Below, piece after piece: positions 31,050-41,748 of a stretch of DNA of 64,000 nucleotides (its first letter is position 1; every line of letters begins with the position of its first letter). A program made the translations under genes and the position numbers. The DNA lies in contig NBIV01000288.1 of the NCBI GenBank assembly GCA_003194525.1, forward strand, positions 18,185 through 82,184, read 5' to 3'. The stretch is from Gracilariopsis chorda (Eukaryota > Rhodophyta > Florideophyceae > Gracilariales > Gracilariaceae). The notes under the pieces were generated by a model. It was given only the letters and a program-made list of their open reading frames with translations, had not been told where the DNA came from and made no database searches.

Positions 31050-31370
31050 TATTGACTCTGAGCAGGGCGCATACAGCCCTGTCGCAGATATTTACAGGTC
31101 ACGTTCCGACGCTACATTCAGTCTCCACTTTTCTCAACAACAGGAACTGTTTCTGCCCGCTTGGATATGGGCTCAACATACTTAATAGTGTAGACCATTT
31201 CGTTCTTAGATGCCCCCGAAGAGCGGCATCCCGGGGTCGAGAGCTCCCGCCTCTCCGAGAGAGGCAGGGCTCTGACGCCGAATCAATAGTAAGGACATGG
31301 CCAGAAAAGCGGTTGGTATATCTACCTAGAGAGAGAGGGGTTCTTCTCAATGTAACCCCTACCGTAGTCT
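31050..31370 (+). pseudogene. Non-LTR retrotransposon (LINE) ORF2 C-terminal fragment
   Basis: It encodes LSQIFTGHVPTLHSVSTFL, then C-x-C (NCFCPLG), H (VDHFVLRCP) and RGRELPP. The order TGH....F...C.C....DH..LRC....R is that of the C-terminal region of LINE ORF2 proteins. It aligns along its length with the minus-strand fragment at 46814-47215 (LSQIYVGHTPKLHPVASYI..C.C..EHYMLRC..RRREL). No RT core is present upstream, as expected of 5'-truncated LINE copies. Confidence 0.65.
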
Positions 31371-32478
31371 TGGAATTAGATACGCGAGCTCATATAAACA
31401 CACTCACAAAACACAATACAAAGAATAATAGTGCAATATTTTACAGAGCATCAATTTCGCGAATGTTCCAGATACAATTTATTCATAAAAATATTGAAAC
31501 TTTAGCTTTTTCGCTCATATACTTTCCTCGCACGTAGCAGTCGTCTACCTTGACGCCATTGGGTGGGTGGAGTGATGGGCTGCCAGTGCTTCGACTGCAC
31601 CGGTGTTGCGCCCTTTGCCTGAAAAGAGTACGAGAGGCTTAACAAAGTAGCATTAAACGATTTTAGCACAGCACTTAATGCCTCCCAGTAACAGCAACAT
31701 CATCATTAGTGCCAAACGGCTGCAAGTAATGTGCGAGAGAAGAGCAAAAGGGCGAACGTGATGAGATTGCAGGCTTGGTACGAAGGTACCTCGTGAGAAA
31801 GGGTAGCGGTACAAGGTGGTAACGATGATGTGGGAACTCGCCATAAGCACAGTCGTATCTGCGCCTCCATTGTCCTGGCCGGGGCATTTCCTTCAGCTGA
31901 GTCGTCACAGATGACGTAACAGACTTACTTGTCTATCGCACAGAGTAGACATAAAATAAGCTTGCTATTTTAACGATTTTAGAGAGCAGTAATGAACGAA
32001 TACACGAGAATACGGACCACGAAGACTTCCAAGTGGCAGAGCATGTCTTCCAAAAACACGGGACATCAATCTTGTCCATGAAGCGGCTCAGGGTGTTTTT
32101 GAAAGCGCTACTTCTACTTTGAACAACTCCAGCCTCATAACTACGCATTTATCTTCAAAATGCAAAAGCTTTGGTTTGTATTGGTTGCATTTATTGTAGA
32201 GCAACGTATGCCTACCCACGCTAGCCTACAAATTTCTCTTTTCAGCCAATGAACGCCTATTCCTTGTCCGCATGACAACGGCCAAGCTGCGTTTAGGTCG
32301 ACTAATGCATATTGTAGGGCAACAAGCTTTTTCGGAAGAAGAACTTGCTTTAATGATGACACCTAACGCAACCGGAAATAGAGCATGATGATTCCAATGA
32401 TTTGATTGTTTGTCTGGAAAGTCTAATGGCTCGCGACTATCAAACCAAATAAAGATAAAGATATTAAGTAGTTCAACA
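31371..32478. other. Interval without a recognised gene
   Basis: The first part may be LINE 3' untranslated sequence. No domain, repeat or signal peptide is seen in the rest. Confidence 0.4.
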
Positions 32479-32769
32479 TCAGAAGCCGTTTGCACGAGAA
32501 GCTGTTCCACATGAACGGCTAGAATCGCATCCCATATCACCATAATATTCTGCTACGCAGTGATTGCAAGGTCCTCCAAGCCTTATGCAGTCTCTGTCTC
32601 TATAACAGCGGGTTCCACACTGAAAGGCGCGAGAACCGGCAAAAAGGTGCGGAGCTTGCTCATACATAGTCCGAGGCATCCCACCACCGTTCCAAGTATA
32701 CGGGGCGAAAGGAGCGGCGAAAGCCATAGTGGCAGCAAGTAAAGCAACAACAAAGAAGCGGATAGCCAT
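32479..32769 (-). CDS. Small secreted cysteine-rich protein (96 aa)
   Basis: The ATG at 32769 opens a strong signal peptide (IRFFVVALLAATMAFAA, cleavage near residue 18). The frame ends in TGA. The mature part is about 78 residues with seven cysteines packed in the last 45, spaced C-x3-C-x5-C-x6-C-x2-C-x9-C-x5-C. The core CGTRCYRDRDC...PCNHC recalls the layout of knottin-type inhibitor domains, but the similarity is in spacing only and one cysteine is unpaired. The role is unknown; it is probably exported. The frame is also open for eight codons upstream, but without an ATG. It stands alone, with non-coding DNA on both sides. Confidence 0.72.
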   Translation of the reverse strand: MAIRFFVVALLAATMAFAAPFAPYTWNGGGMPRTMYEQAPHLFAGSRAFQCGTRCYRDRDCIRLGGPCNHCVAEYYGDMGCDSSRSCGTASRANGF

Positions 32770-33833
32770 TGTCTGTGTGAGAAGAGTATCCAAACGGATT
32801 ATTCGGGAACTGTCTTATTCTTGTTGGAGCGACGGGCAGAGGTGTTCGACGACAGTTTCCTTGGACAATTCGGATGATAGTGAGATCCAGCATGATTGCT
32901 TCGATTTATATAGAGCTTGAATCTCTAGCGGTAGGTGGCTTTTGAAACCGTCTCAGGTCTCTCAAGCAGTCAAGGATTGTTTCAAAACGAGAGGTATCCT
33001 CATCGATTGGGAGTATGTCCCGCTTCTTAGCGAACTCGTAATAATCGTTGGAGTTGTCCCATGGAATATTCTTCCCCAAATGTTTCTCACTGGATATCTT
33101 ATATTCGTCTTTGAAAAGCGAGACGCGAAAAAACACGGGAATGAGACTGGTGTGATAGCTTTGGTATCCGATTTTTTCTCGCTTGTGCAGGAGATCGAGA
33201 TATAAACTTTATAGCCGTAGCAATAAGCTGCTTCAGAGGCGTTGCGTCTCAAGAGCGGTGTTAACTATTTGCTTCCAAGAGAGAAAACCCCTCATCGACT
33301 GTGACCTTACGTTGACATTCGATTCTAATGCCTTTCGAACTCTTGAAAATCGTTCGATTTGTGCTCTGCAGTACTCTTCCACGAAACATCCTGTCATAAC
33401 TCGTTCGTATCTCTCGACATCGCATTTGCGTTATTGACAACCGGCTCCGGCGAAAAACTAGAGACTGGTCCACATAAATGAAATTGAATGAAGTTCGACA
33501 AACGTGCACAAGAACGAGACGTACAGCGCTCATAGCGCTGACCGGAATCAGTTTTGGAAATGATTCAGATGTACGAAGGATAGTCTTAAGAGTGATAATA
33601 TCAACTGAAAGACTATCTGAAGCGCTCGCAATTTCTTACGTGCGCGGTGATTGGTTCTTCACTGTCACCATGTCCTTGTGAATATTGTGTGGAAACCCCA
33701 ATCTCGTTAGCGAAACTCGCACCCACTGTTTGATATTGCTTTCAGGTCATCCACTACAATCCCACCTTGCCTTCTTATCATAGACCAATATGGGTGGTTT
33801 TTATGTTTGGTCTAATATACATCTTCGATATAT
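32770..33833. other. Interval without a recognised gene
   Basis: The 5' flank of the small secreted gene should lie at its left edge. Short frames on both strands (for example 32906-33136 minus) lack ATG starts or motifs. Confidence 0.4.
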
Positions 33834-34508
33834 TCAGTTTTGTTGGAAAGTCACCATCGGATTGAATAAATCAAAGTAAGTTTTACACTTTGAAGAGGTG
33901 CACATCTGCGGCTCAGACTTCTTTCTTACTTCTATGCAATTTGTATATGTTTCTTTAGAAAACTCTTTGACTGTTTTCCAAAACACCAGCTTTCCAGAAT
34001 GTGAATGACTTCTCACCCTTTCCTGCTCATAAGGTGAGGAGGACTGAGGTGGAACGGACCATCTCACCTTTTCCGGGGATGCCGAGAAAGGGTCCACCCT
34101 TCTCACCATCCGTAAGGATGATGAGATGGCTCGCAGTGTAGGGAAACCGTCTAATAGAAATACAAGTTGACACAAGTGTCCCGGAAGCCCTTCATGGGCT
34201 CTTATAGGGTTATAGATTGCAACTACGCGACTCTTCGGACAACAGCGCACAACGCCATGCACACTTCCACGTTCTTCTGGGTAGATAAGGGTTACTTTCG
34301 AAGTGGGGTTGTTCGTATCAGTCGTTGTCATTGGTGACGTACAATGTTGTTTTGCCTTTCGCAAGTCAGCATTCGTCTCAACCCTACCCACAACGGGACC
34401 TTCCAACACAAATCTCCCCTCCCGATCCAGAATTTGTATCGCAAAAGCCAAGAGTTTAGACTTTTTCGATTCGTTTTGTTGCGGTCGTCCTTCTTCTCTA
34501 TGTCCCAT
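33834..34508 (-). CDS. Hypothetical protein (224 aa), doubtful
   Basis: An ATG-started minus frame beginning MGHREEGRPQQ, with a basic N-terminus and no recognised domain, signal peptide or membrane segment. A second minus frame overlaps its start and is also open. The upstream minus frame at 34668-34904 (starting MIEDPYALSMETLAQ, Lys-rich C-terminus) may belong to the same locus, with an intron or frameshift between. No repeat copy exists in the window. A chance ORF is quite possible. Confidence 0.25.
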   Translation of the reverse strand: MGHREEGRPQQNESKKSKLLAFAIQILDREGRFVLEGPVVGRVETNADLRKAKQHCTSPMTTTDTNNPTSKVTLIYPEERGSVHGVVRCCPKSRVVAIYNPIRAHEGLPGHLCQLVFLLDGFPTLRAISSSLRMVRRVDPFSASPEKVRWSVPPQSSSPYEQERVRSHSHSGKLVFWKTVKEFSKETYTNCIEVRKKSEPQMCTSSKCKTYFDLFNPMVTFQQN

Positions 34509-34509
34509 G

Positions 34510-35223
34510 TTTCTGGTACCCAAGTAAAGTACTCAGCACTACTTGTGATCCAAAAATACTACGTAATTAGTTGGGAACGGAGAAGACGTTTTACCTGTCG
34601 GAGTGTGACGCGAAGATCACCGCGCTCATTCCGCGGCCGACGGCGCCTACAAAAAACCCCAACCGTTTTATCCATTGTCCTTTGCGGGAACGTTCGGCAG
34701 TCGCTTCCGATTTTTTGACTGGACCTGACTTTTCTCCGCTTTCTTAATCTTCGTAACTTTTCTTAGTAACACACCTAGAACCTCCGGATTGTACTTCCGT
34801 ATAGAGATCCCTATTTTTCCTTTCGTTGCCTCCAAACTGGCATCTGGTTCAGGTTCGTATTGTGCCAGAGTTTCCATACTTAAGGCATAAGGATCTTCTA
34901 TCATGAACGAATGATTAAAATGTTTGTCTCTGTTCAAGCAAGCGACCACTCTGGCATATTTGATTCATTTTCTTGTTTCTTAATTATATGGAACATGTGT
35001 TCCAAAGCATTGCTGAGATGCGACAGGTTTGTCGTAAACTATAAACTCTTCAGGAAACGCAAGACAGGCCACTCTAACTCTGGTCTTCTGCTTGACTTAA
35101 ACTGAAAGAAATAACTCAAGGTAGGTCGAATCCGTATCGGGATCCACAAACGTGGCTTCATATGTTCGGCACCTTGCAGCAGCGTTCGTACTGGCATCAT
35201 TCGAGCCTCAGCTTACTCTCTAA
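34510..35223. other. Interval upstream of the family B element
   Basis: It contains a 78-codon minus ATG frame (34668-34904) rich in Lys and Glu without known motifs. Nothing else is supported. Confidence 0.35.
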
Positions 35224-35227
35224 GTCA

Positions 35228-35469
35228 TGTTACGCGATGCAAAGTCCTGTAGCTTCGTTAGTACCAAAGGCCGCCAGGCCTGTACGAGCTGACAATAATT
35301 CGAACATAAGTCTAAGTGTCGGAAAGGTCGCGAAGGCGACCGACGAGGACTATATGGTCGGCGTCAGTAAAGGCAAGGCCTGCACTCGCAGAAGGAGGCA
35401 GAGCCTAGGTGCCCAGTATATTGTTGCGTTGTTCCCCTCGTTGAGTCTAACTGCGCGTAGAGTTCAACA
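35228..35469 (+). repeat. 5' LTR of family B (242 bp)
   Basis: It matches 40422-40663 with about eight substitutions. Both have the TG...CA termini. Confidence 0.93.
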
Positions 35470-35512
35470 ATTATAATTGTGTGCACAGACCAGCTTACGT
35501 TGCAGTTAAGCA

Positions 35513-37363
35513 ATGGGGCAGGAATCCAACAAAGCCACCGCTTCTACGGTCAGGCAGACCATTGTGTCAAATCTTGAGGCACCCAGGCTGCAAGGTGTGA
35601 CCCTCAGGCATTTTGCGACGTTTCAGAAACAGCGAGAGCTGTACGAAAAGCAGGTTGAAGAAAAGAATCGGGAGCCCGGCATCGAAATTACCCCCACTTT
35701 TTATAAACCCTCAATCGATAACTCAATGCTAAAGATCTTTCTGACAGAAGAGTGGATCAAATCCAAAGACGTCGCAAGCATATCAGAAGAACAGCTGAAG
35801 AAGTGCGTCCATACTCGAGCCAGTTTCACCCCTGATGGTAACGACCTATCCAGGATTGAGCATATTGTTAGTAAGGTGAAAACGGACACATCCCTTAAGG
35901 AAGCTGAAGACAGAGTCTGGAACCTGCACTACCGTTACATCACCGTGTTGGAATCAGCCGGAATGCAGGATCTTCCCACTGACAAGCCGCATATTGCCAT
36001 CGAGCATATTCTTAAACGCATCAAACCAAAGAACCTGCGTGATCGAATGAAGAATATGGTTCGATGGCGCAAAGACGAGGGATTTGAAAAGAAAGATTTT
36101 TGAGCTTTCATGCGAGAGCTTGCTCTGCAAGCAAAGAAAATAGAGCTCGAGCAAGAAGCAATCGCTGAGTCAGAAGCCGAAAGCTGCGATGGCTCGTCGG
36201 GGTCGAGTGCCTTGCACGAACGGCGCCAGCGGTTCGACAGAACCAGTACAAAGTCGTACAAACAACGCCCTGGGAAGCAAAACCGTGAAAGGAGAAACGC
36301 AGCCAAAAGTAATAAAACCCATCACCACAAGGGAGGCACTAAGGAGAAGGACGAGGACCTGCCAGAGTGCCTTAACCCTGACTGTGGTGGGCGTCACTGG
36401 ATCAAGGATTGTCCTAACTCTACAAACAAAGAGAAGGAAATGTACCAGCAGATGATCCGAGCAAAGAAAAAGAAACAATCCACCAAGAACAAAGGAGACA
36501 AGGGAGATCCTCCAAGAGGTCGGGTCAATCGGATTGCGGCGGACAAAATAGATTCCCACTCATCGCTGTTCAGTGCGATGTTCTGTAACGGAGCGGTAGA
36601 AACAGTCGTGCTCGCAGACCAAGGGTCAGACATCAATCTCCTGCCAGAGGCAATATTTGATTGTATCCAATCTGCGGATATGAATTTGCGTGCGGATAAA
36701 CTGGAGCCGCCGCACAAATATAGCGGAATATCTACTGACGATTCAAAGCAGGCGAACATCGAATGTAACCGGAAGGTTACCCTGGACGTGCAACTTCGCA
36801 TTAGGCATGGCGCTAAGTTACTGCTCAGGTCCGTCGAATGGAAAGTTGGAAAGGCTGAGTTAGAATACGTCATCATTGGACGGCCAGTATTACAGTCAAT
36901 AGGCTGTGACCAACTTTGCATTAGGCATGGCGCTAATATACTGTTCAGGTCCGTCGAATGAAAAGTTGGAAAGGCTGAGTTAGAATACGTCATCATTGGA
37001 CGGCCAGTATTACAGTCAATAGGCTGTGACAACAAGGCCATTCTAGCCGCTGCCTGTGACCAGAATGATGGTGTCATTAACATTCCCCAAGCCTTAGCCG
37101 CGGACTCAAAGAAAAGAGCTCAACGAACTCATGGTACCATCGCATCTCTAATGAGCGGAGGGACATTTCATAGCAGCGCCACGGAAGGAGACGACGGTCT
37201 TGAGGATAGCAATGTTTACATTGACCTCGGTGACGATGATCCCCAGGATCTTGATGAAGCTATGGAGAAGCTGGTGAGAGAAGCAGAGGCTAAGGGTATG
37301 TCCACCGTAGGCACCAAAGAGCTTGGAAAGCTACTGACTGAGTTCAAGTCAATTTTCGACTAA
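35513..37363 (+). pseudogene. gag: Gag and protease region, family B
   Basis: It starts at ATG 35513 in one frame. Gag ends its first open piece at TGA 36101-36103 (after EKKDF), resumes at once, and has a zinc knuckle CLNPDCGGRHWIKDCP near 36370-36420 followed by a Lys-rich tract. The protease-like region has VVLADQGSDINLLPEAIF, with DQG at the active site rather than DTG or DSG, and ends VIIGRPVLQSIGC. A 120-bp tandem duplication at 36791-37030 repeats that end; the second copy carries TGG to TGA at 36959-36961. The frame stops at TAA 37361-37363, and pol goes on in another frame. Confidence 0.88.
36791..37030 (+). repeat. 120-bp tandem duplication inside the protease
   Basis: 36791-36910 and 36911-37030 are nearly identical; differences are concentrated in the first third. 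The duplication is in frame (40 codons). Confidence 0.95.
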
Positions 37364-40300
37364 GGCTGGGGAAAGCCGACCCAGCCAATATCCCGCCAAT
37401 GCGGATCAGGCTTGATCCAAATAAGCGGCCGGTAAAGGTCAAAGCGCGGAGGTATCCAGCGCCGCAAAGGGCCTTTCTCAAAGCCTACATGGCTAAGCTC
37501 GTAAAGCTAGGCATATTCATACCAAACCCTCATGCAGAACGGCAGGCAGCCCCGATGTTGGTGCCAAAAGTGGGATCAAAAGCCAGGTTCAGATGCGCTA
37601 TCGACTTGCGCCCATTAAACGCTGCAACGCTGAAGGAATCATGGCCCATGCCTCACCTGGATTCCGAAATACAGGATTTTGCCGGAAGCAAGTGCTTCGC
37701 TGTCGTTGACTTTGTACACGGATACTGGCAGCTCCCACTGCACCCTGAGTCTTATACGGCATGTGGCGTAGTCTGTCCGGATGGTACCTATTCCTCAACG
37801 AGGGTCATACCTGGTCTCACAAACGCTACCTCGCACTTTCAATCATCGGTAGAACCGCTCTTTAAAGAGCTCCGAAACAATCTGAAGGCATGGCTAGACG
37901 ATTTCAACCTTCACGCCAGAGATGAGCCAACGCTGCTACGTACTCTCGGGCGCTTCTTCGAAATCTGTAAGGAAACGAGCTTGTTCATCTCGGCGAAGAA
38001 GAGCCAGTCTTTCGCAAAAGAAATCAAGTGGTGCGGAAGGTTAGTCAATGGAGAAGGCTATACCATGGACCCAGCAAAGGTAGAGGGTCTCAAGGAGATG
38101 CATGCGCCCGTTACAGCGGATGAATTGTGCGAGTTTATTCACTGCTGTCGCTGGATGGCTACGGCAATCCCAGATTTCGATAGACGCGTGGCCTCGCTAA
38201 AAAATATGCTAGAAGAAGCCTACAAGAAAGCAAGTCGTGGCAAGAAACGGGCTATCAAAGGAATGGCACTGCGAGATCTGTCTTGGGGCCAGGAGTATAC
38301 GCAAGCATTTGCAGACATACAAGACAGCCTACCAAATGCAGTGTATCTCTCATACCCGCGAGCTGGAAAAGTAATATGTGTATTCACCGATGCATCGAAC
38401 AACCACTGGTCTGGAGTCGTGACTCAGACAGAACCTGACACGTTGGAGAAGCCATTCGCAGCACAGAAACACGAGCCGATGGCGTTTCTCGGAGGAGTAT
38501 TCAAAGGTGCTCAAGTTAATTGGAGCACATACGAGCAGGAAGGCTACGCCATAGTGAAGACATTCGATAAGTTAGATTATATATTTCTGGACGAACATCC
38601 AGTACACGTATTCACTGACCACCCCAATTTGCTTTTCGTGTTCGCGCCGATGGCCCTCCAACCTTCATTGGGGCAGCATATAGTGGCGAAAGTGCAGCGG
38701 TGGGCGGTATTCCTCTCGCGTTTTGAATACACGATCGAGCATATACCCGGAACGGAAAACGTTTTCGCCGACATTCTTACGCGATGGACGAAAGGTTACC
38801 GGAGAAACCTACTGGTAACGCAGAAAATATGCAGCCTGGCGTTAACCGCAGCATTGATTGCACCGCCTACGGACAAAGTAGAGTGGCCGGACATTGAAGA
38901 GTTTCGAACCGCACAGGCGAACGATAATCCACCCGGCTACCTACGAGAAGGCCCGGAAGGACTGTTATATGATGGCCCAGCTATTTGGGTTCCATTCAAA
39001 GCCACTGAGCTCAAGTTGAAGATACTGATCTTATCGCACTGCGGAAGTCTCGGGCACAGAGATAGTGAGGCCACCGAGAGCGTTATACGCGAAAACTTCA
39101 AGTGGAACGGTATGTCGGGAGACATACAGGCATTCGTCAAGGGATGCCTGCAGTGCATAAAAACGCAATCCGGTGAGGTCGTGCCGATACCGTTAGGATC
39201 AGCGTTACACGGAGAAAGACCGAACGAAGTGGTGCACTTCGACTTTCTTTACATGGTCGAAAGCGTGACCCAGGAGCTTTACATATTAATCCTCAGGGAT
39301 GATATGAGCTCTTTTATCTGACTATGGCCGTTTACAGCTGCAACTAGCGCGGCTGCGGCAGAAGCCATCGCAACGTGGATAGCGACATTTGGCCTCATGG
39401 ACTGGGTGGTATCTGATCAAGGAACCCATTTCAAGAACGAACTGATGAGGGCTGTCGCAGAGGAACTTAAGCTGAACCATCACTTTACTATAGCCTACTC
39501 TCCTTGGGCAAACGGGACGGTTGAAAGAGTGTGCAGGGAAGTTCTTCGAGCATGCAAAGCCGTGTTGCACGAGTTTAGACTTTCAGCCAAGGACTGGCCT
39601 GCAGTGACGGAATGCGTTCAGAGCATACTCAACCAAGCTCCACTTAAGAGATTGGGACTCCGTACGGGCAAAAAGGGAGTATACAGAACGCCACTGGAGG
39701 TTTTCACAGGTCACAAGCCATCAAGACCTCTCCTGAAGGCGTTACCGATGGAAAAGTACACATCTCTGCCTACACTTTCAGAAGTAAAAGCTCGACAGTT
39801 GGTTGACATTGAACGCACGCAGGTGGCTATCGAAAACATGCACCGAGAGGTACAGACCGTAGTTTCAAAGCAAAGGCGGAAATCTATTGATCTGCACAAT
39901 GCGCGAACCAATATTATAGCTACGAACTTCACCATCGGCGACTATGTGCTCGTTCGTAAAGCCCAGAAGCACGGCCATAAACTTCAGTTTAAATGGAGAG
40001 GGCCGCGTCAGGTGGTGGGGTGTAAGTCCAACTGGGTCTACGAAGTGAAGGACCTTGTTAAAGGGAAAAGGGAAGCGGTGCACGCTCGGAGACTGATGTT
40101 TTACCGAGCAGCCTTAGGCAATCAAGAGGTTGATCCCCAGTTGCTGGAGTTTGCAGAACACAGCGAAACTACGTATCAGAACGCGCAGGCGATTAAGGGA
40201 ATACGAAACCAAAACGACGCCATAATTATTCTGGTAGAATGGCTCGGATTACCCGACAAGATCGATCAGACTTGGGAACCTCTGCAGAATGTACTAGAGG

Positions 40301-40392
40301 ATTTGCCAGGGCTGTTGGAAGACTTCCAATGCACTGCCGGTGATCGCCGAATCAAGACAGAAGCTCAAAGACTCTGCAACTTCGATTATTAA
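37364..40392 (+). pseudogene. pol: Pol (RT, RNase H, integrase, chromodomain), family B
   Basis: One frame from about 37364 to TAA 40390-40392, with a single in-frame TGA at 39319-39321. RT: FRCAIDLRPLNAAT, FAVVDFVHGYWQLPL, catalytic LDD in AWLDDFNLHA, IKWCGRLV. RNase H: VFTDASNNHWSG and VFTDHPNLLFVF. Integrase: H..GH with C-x2-C (GCLQCIK), D in FDFLYM, D in VSDQGTHF, E in GTVERVCREV. The C-terminal chromodomain has IILVEWLGLPDKIDQTWEPLQNV (40230-40300). The TGA replaces a residue just before LWPFTAATS, where related elements often have Trp. Apart from that stop the enzyme set looks complete. Confidence 0.9.
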
Positions 40393-40412
40393 CGTTGTAT
40401 ATCAACAACGTC
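40391..40412 (+). terminator. Small hairpin after pol, family B
   Basis: ACGTTGT and ACAACGT pair over a 6-base loop immediately after the pol stop and 12 bases before the 3' LTR. A terminator role is only a guess. Confidence 0.3.
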
Positions 40413-40421
40413 ATTGGGCCG

Positions 40422-40663
40422 TGTTACGCGATGCAAAGTCCTGTAGCTTCGTTAGTACCAAAGACCGCCAGGCCTGTACGAGCTGACAATAATTCGAACC
40501 TAAGTCTAAGTGTCGGAAAGGTCGCGAAGGCGACCGACAAGGACTATATGGTCGGCGTCAGTAAAGGCAAGGCCTGCACTTGCAGAAGGAGGCAGAGCCT
40601 AGGTGCCCAGTATAGTGTTGCGTTGTTCCCCTCGTTGAATCTAACTGCTCGTAGAGCTCAACA
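40422..40663 (+). repeat. 3' LTR of family B (242 bp)
   Basis: Same length and termini as the 5' LTR and followed by GTCA (40664-40667). Confidence 0.93.
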
Positions 40664-40667
40664 GTCA

Positions 40668-41310
40668 TGAAGCGCAGACCTACACATGAGAATGACGCAT
40701 TAACCTTAATAGTAATTATTGCGATACTGAGCATGTTCGCATTCAGCGTAGCGACAAGCAGAATAGGATAAAAAGCCTTCGGGTGTATCACAGCCTCCCC
40801 AAATAAAGGTCCTACAAGTCTGATTACACACACATGAAAAAGAATAGGATGTCAGAGATACGGCAGAAGAAAGCAGATGGTTTCTGTTGCGAGAAACGTA
40901 CCCATGATCTTTGGTCGTAGTAAAACCTTTCAAAGTGACCTCTGCATCTACTCTCGTCGCCAGATGATTTACACCCCTTCTTGGATATGTCATATGCAGC
41001 CGCTGCGGTATTGCGGCGACGGAGACCAACATGTGTGGTGTACATGCGAGGCAGAGATATTGACGATGAAGGATATTCCCAGGCTTGGGCCTTCGAGAAC
41101 GAATAAGACGTACTGTTGTCGCATGGGCTTCTGATATATGTGAGAAGTTCATGTTCGCGCAGTGGAGGGGGCCTCTCTCACATGCAACGGTATTCGGCAC
41201 AGGAATCTGCCGGGGGACTGTTTTGGTCCCCTGGGGGATGAGACTTTACTTAAATAGGGATACTACGCGACCATTGGGATACTAAAGTATGTCAGTGGCG
41301 GACGTGGCGT
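40668..41310. other. Interval without a recognised gene
   Basis: A 164-codon minus frame (40706-41200) begins with GTG and has no recognised domain. No repeat copy is seen. Confidence 0.35.
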
Positions 41311-41562
41311 TCAGATGTTGTACGTCATTCCTTCTCTCCCAGTGACAGACTTGTACGTGTTCTCACAACTGTACCTAGCGGCCGAGTATCCGGCGAAGGC
41401 AGCGGTCGCAAGTACAACGACGAGTAACACGGGACGCAGCGCGCAAGAGCCAAAGAGATTCATCCATTTGGAACGTGGATGATGAGGACGGACGTCTTGA
41501 TGGTTAGGAAAGGCACCGAATCCGGCTGGACTTATCGGCTTGTACTCCTCAGATAAAGCCAT
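41311..41562 (-). CDS. Possible small single-pass membrane protein (83 aa)
   Basis: An ATG at 41562 (MALSEEYKPISP) leads to a TGA at 41311. A clear hydrophobic segment LRPVLLVVVLATAAFAGYSAA (about residues 45-65) follows a basic, Pro-rich N-terminal part; the tail has one cysteine (residue about 70). An upstream ATG at 41631 in the same frame would add 23 residues. No homologue is recognised. The short length and isolation keep confidence low; the membrane segment and good start are the main support. Confidence 0.45.
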   Translation of the reverse strand: MALSEEYKPISPAGFGAFPNHQDVRPHHPRSKWMNLFGSCALRPVLLVVVLATAAFAGYSAARYSCENTYKSVTGREGMTYNI

Positions 41563-41676
41563 GGGAGAAAGTGTGGTGCGAAGAAGGATGAACGCTTTGA
41601 CAGAGTGGTGGCGGACGGCTGTGCTCAACATATACTACCTGGAGCCCGATGCCTACCTTTGAGGGGAGATATGTAC

Positions 41677-41748
41677 AAGAACTCAAGAACTCAAGAACTC
41701 AAAATCTAAAGAACTCAAGATCTCAAGATCTCAAAAACTTAAGATCTT
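41677..41748. repeat. Nine tandem copies of an 8-bp unit
   Basis: The unit is AAGAACTC, decaying to AAGATCTC and similar in later copies. It is a microsatellite-like tract. Confidence 0.95.

Larger units (their letters stand above)
35228..40663 (+). mobile_element. Ty3/gypsy-type retrotransposon, family B (5.4 kb)
   Basis: It is bounded by 242-bp LTRs starting TGTTACGCGATGC and ending TCAACA. GTCA stands directly outside both ends (35224-35227 and 40664-40667); a 5-bp GTCAT reading is also possible if the first T is counted as target. The order gag, protease, RT, RNase H, integrase, chromodomain is Ty3/gypsy. The RT box WLDDFNLHA and the IKWCGR motif differ from family A and mark a separate lineage. 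The LTRs differ at about eight of 242 bases. Confidence 0.93.

Noticed and set aside
33834-34904. A spliced gene joining the frames at 33834-34508 and 34668-34904
   Set aside because: Splice-site-like words exist but the host genes here are intronless and no domain ties the parts together; kept only as a doubtful hypothetical.
35470-35490. Primer binding site of family B
   Set aside because: The bases after the 5' LTR do not resemble a tRNA 3'-end complement clearly enough to call.
41677-41748. CRISPR-like or telomere-like array
   Set aside because: The unit is 8 bp and directly tandem without spacers, so it is a microsatellite.
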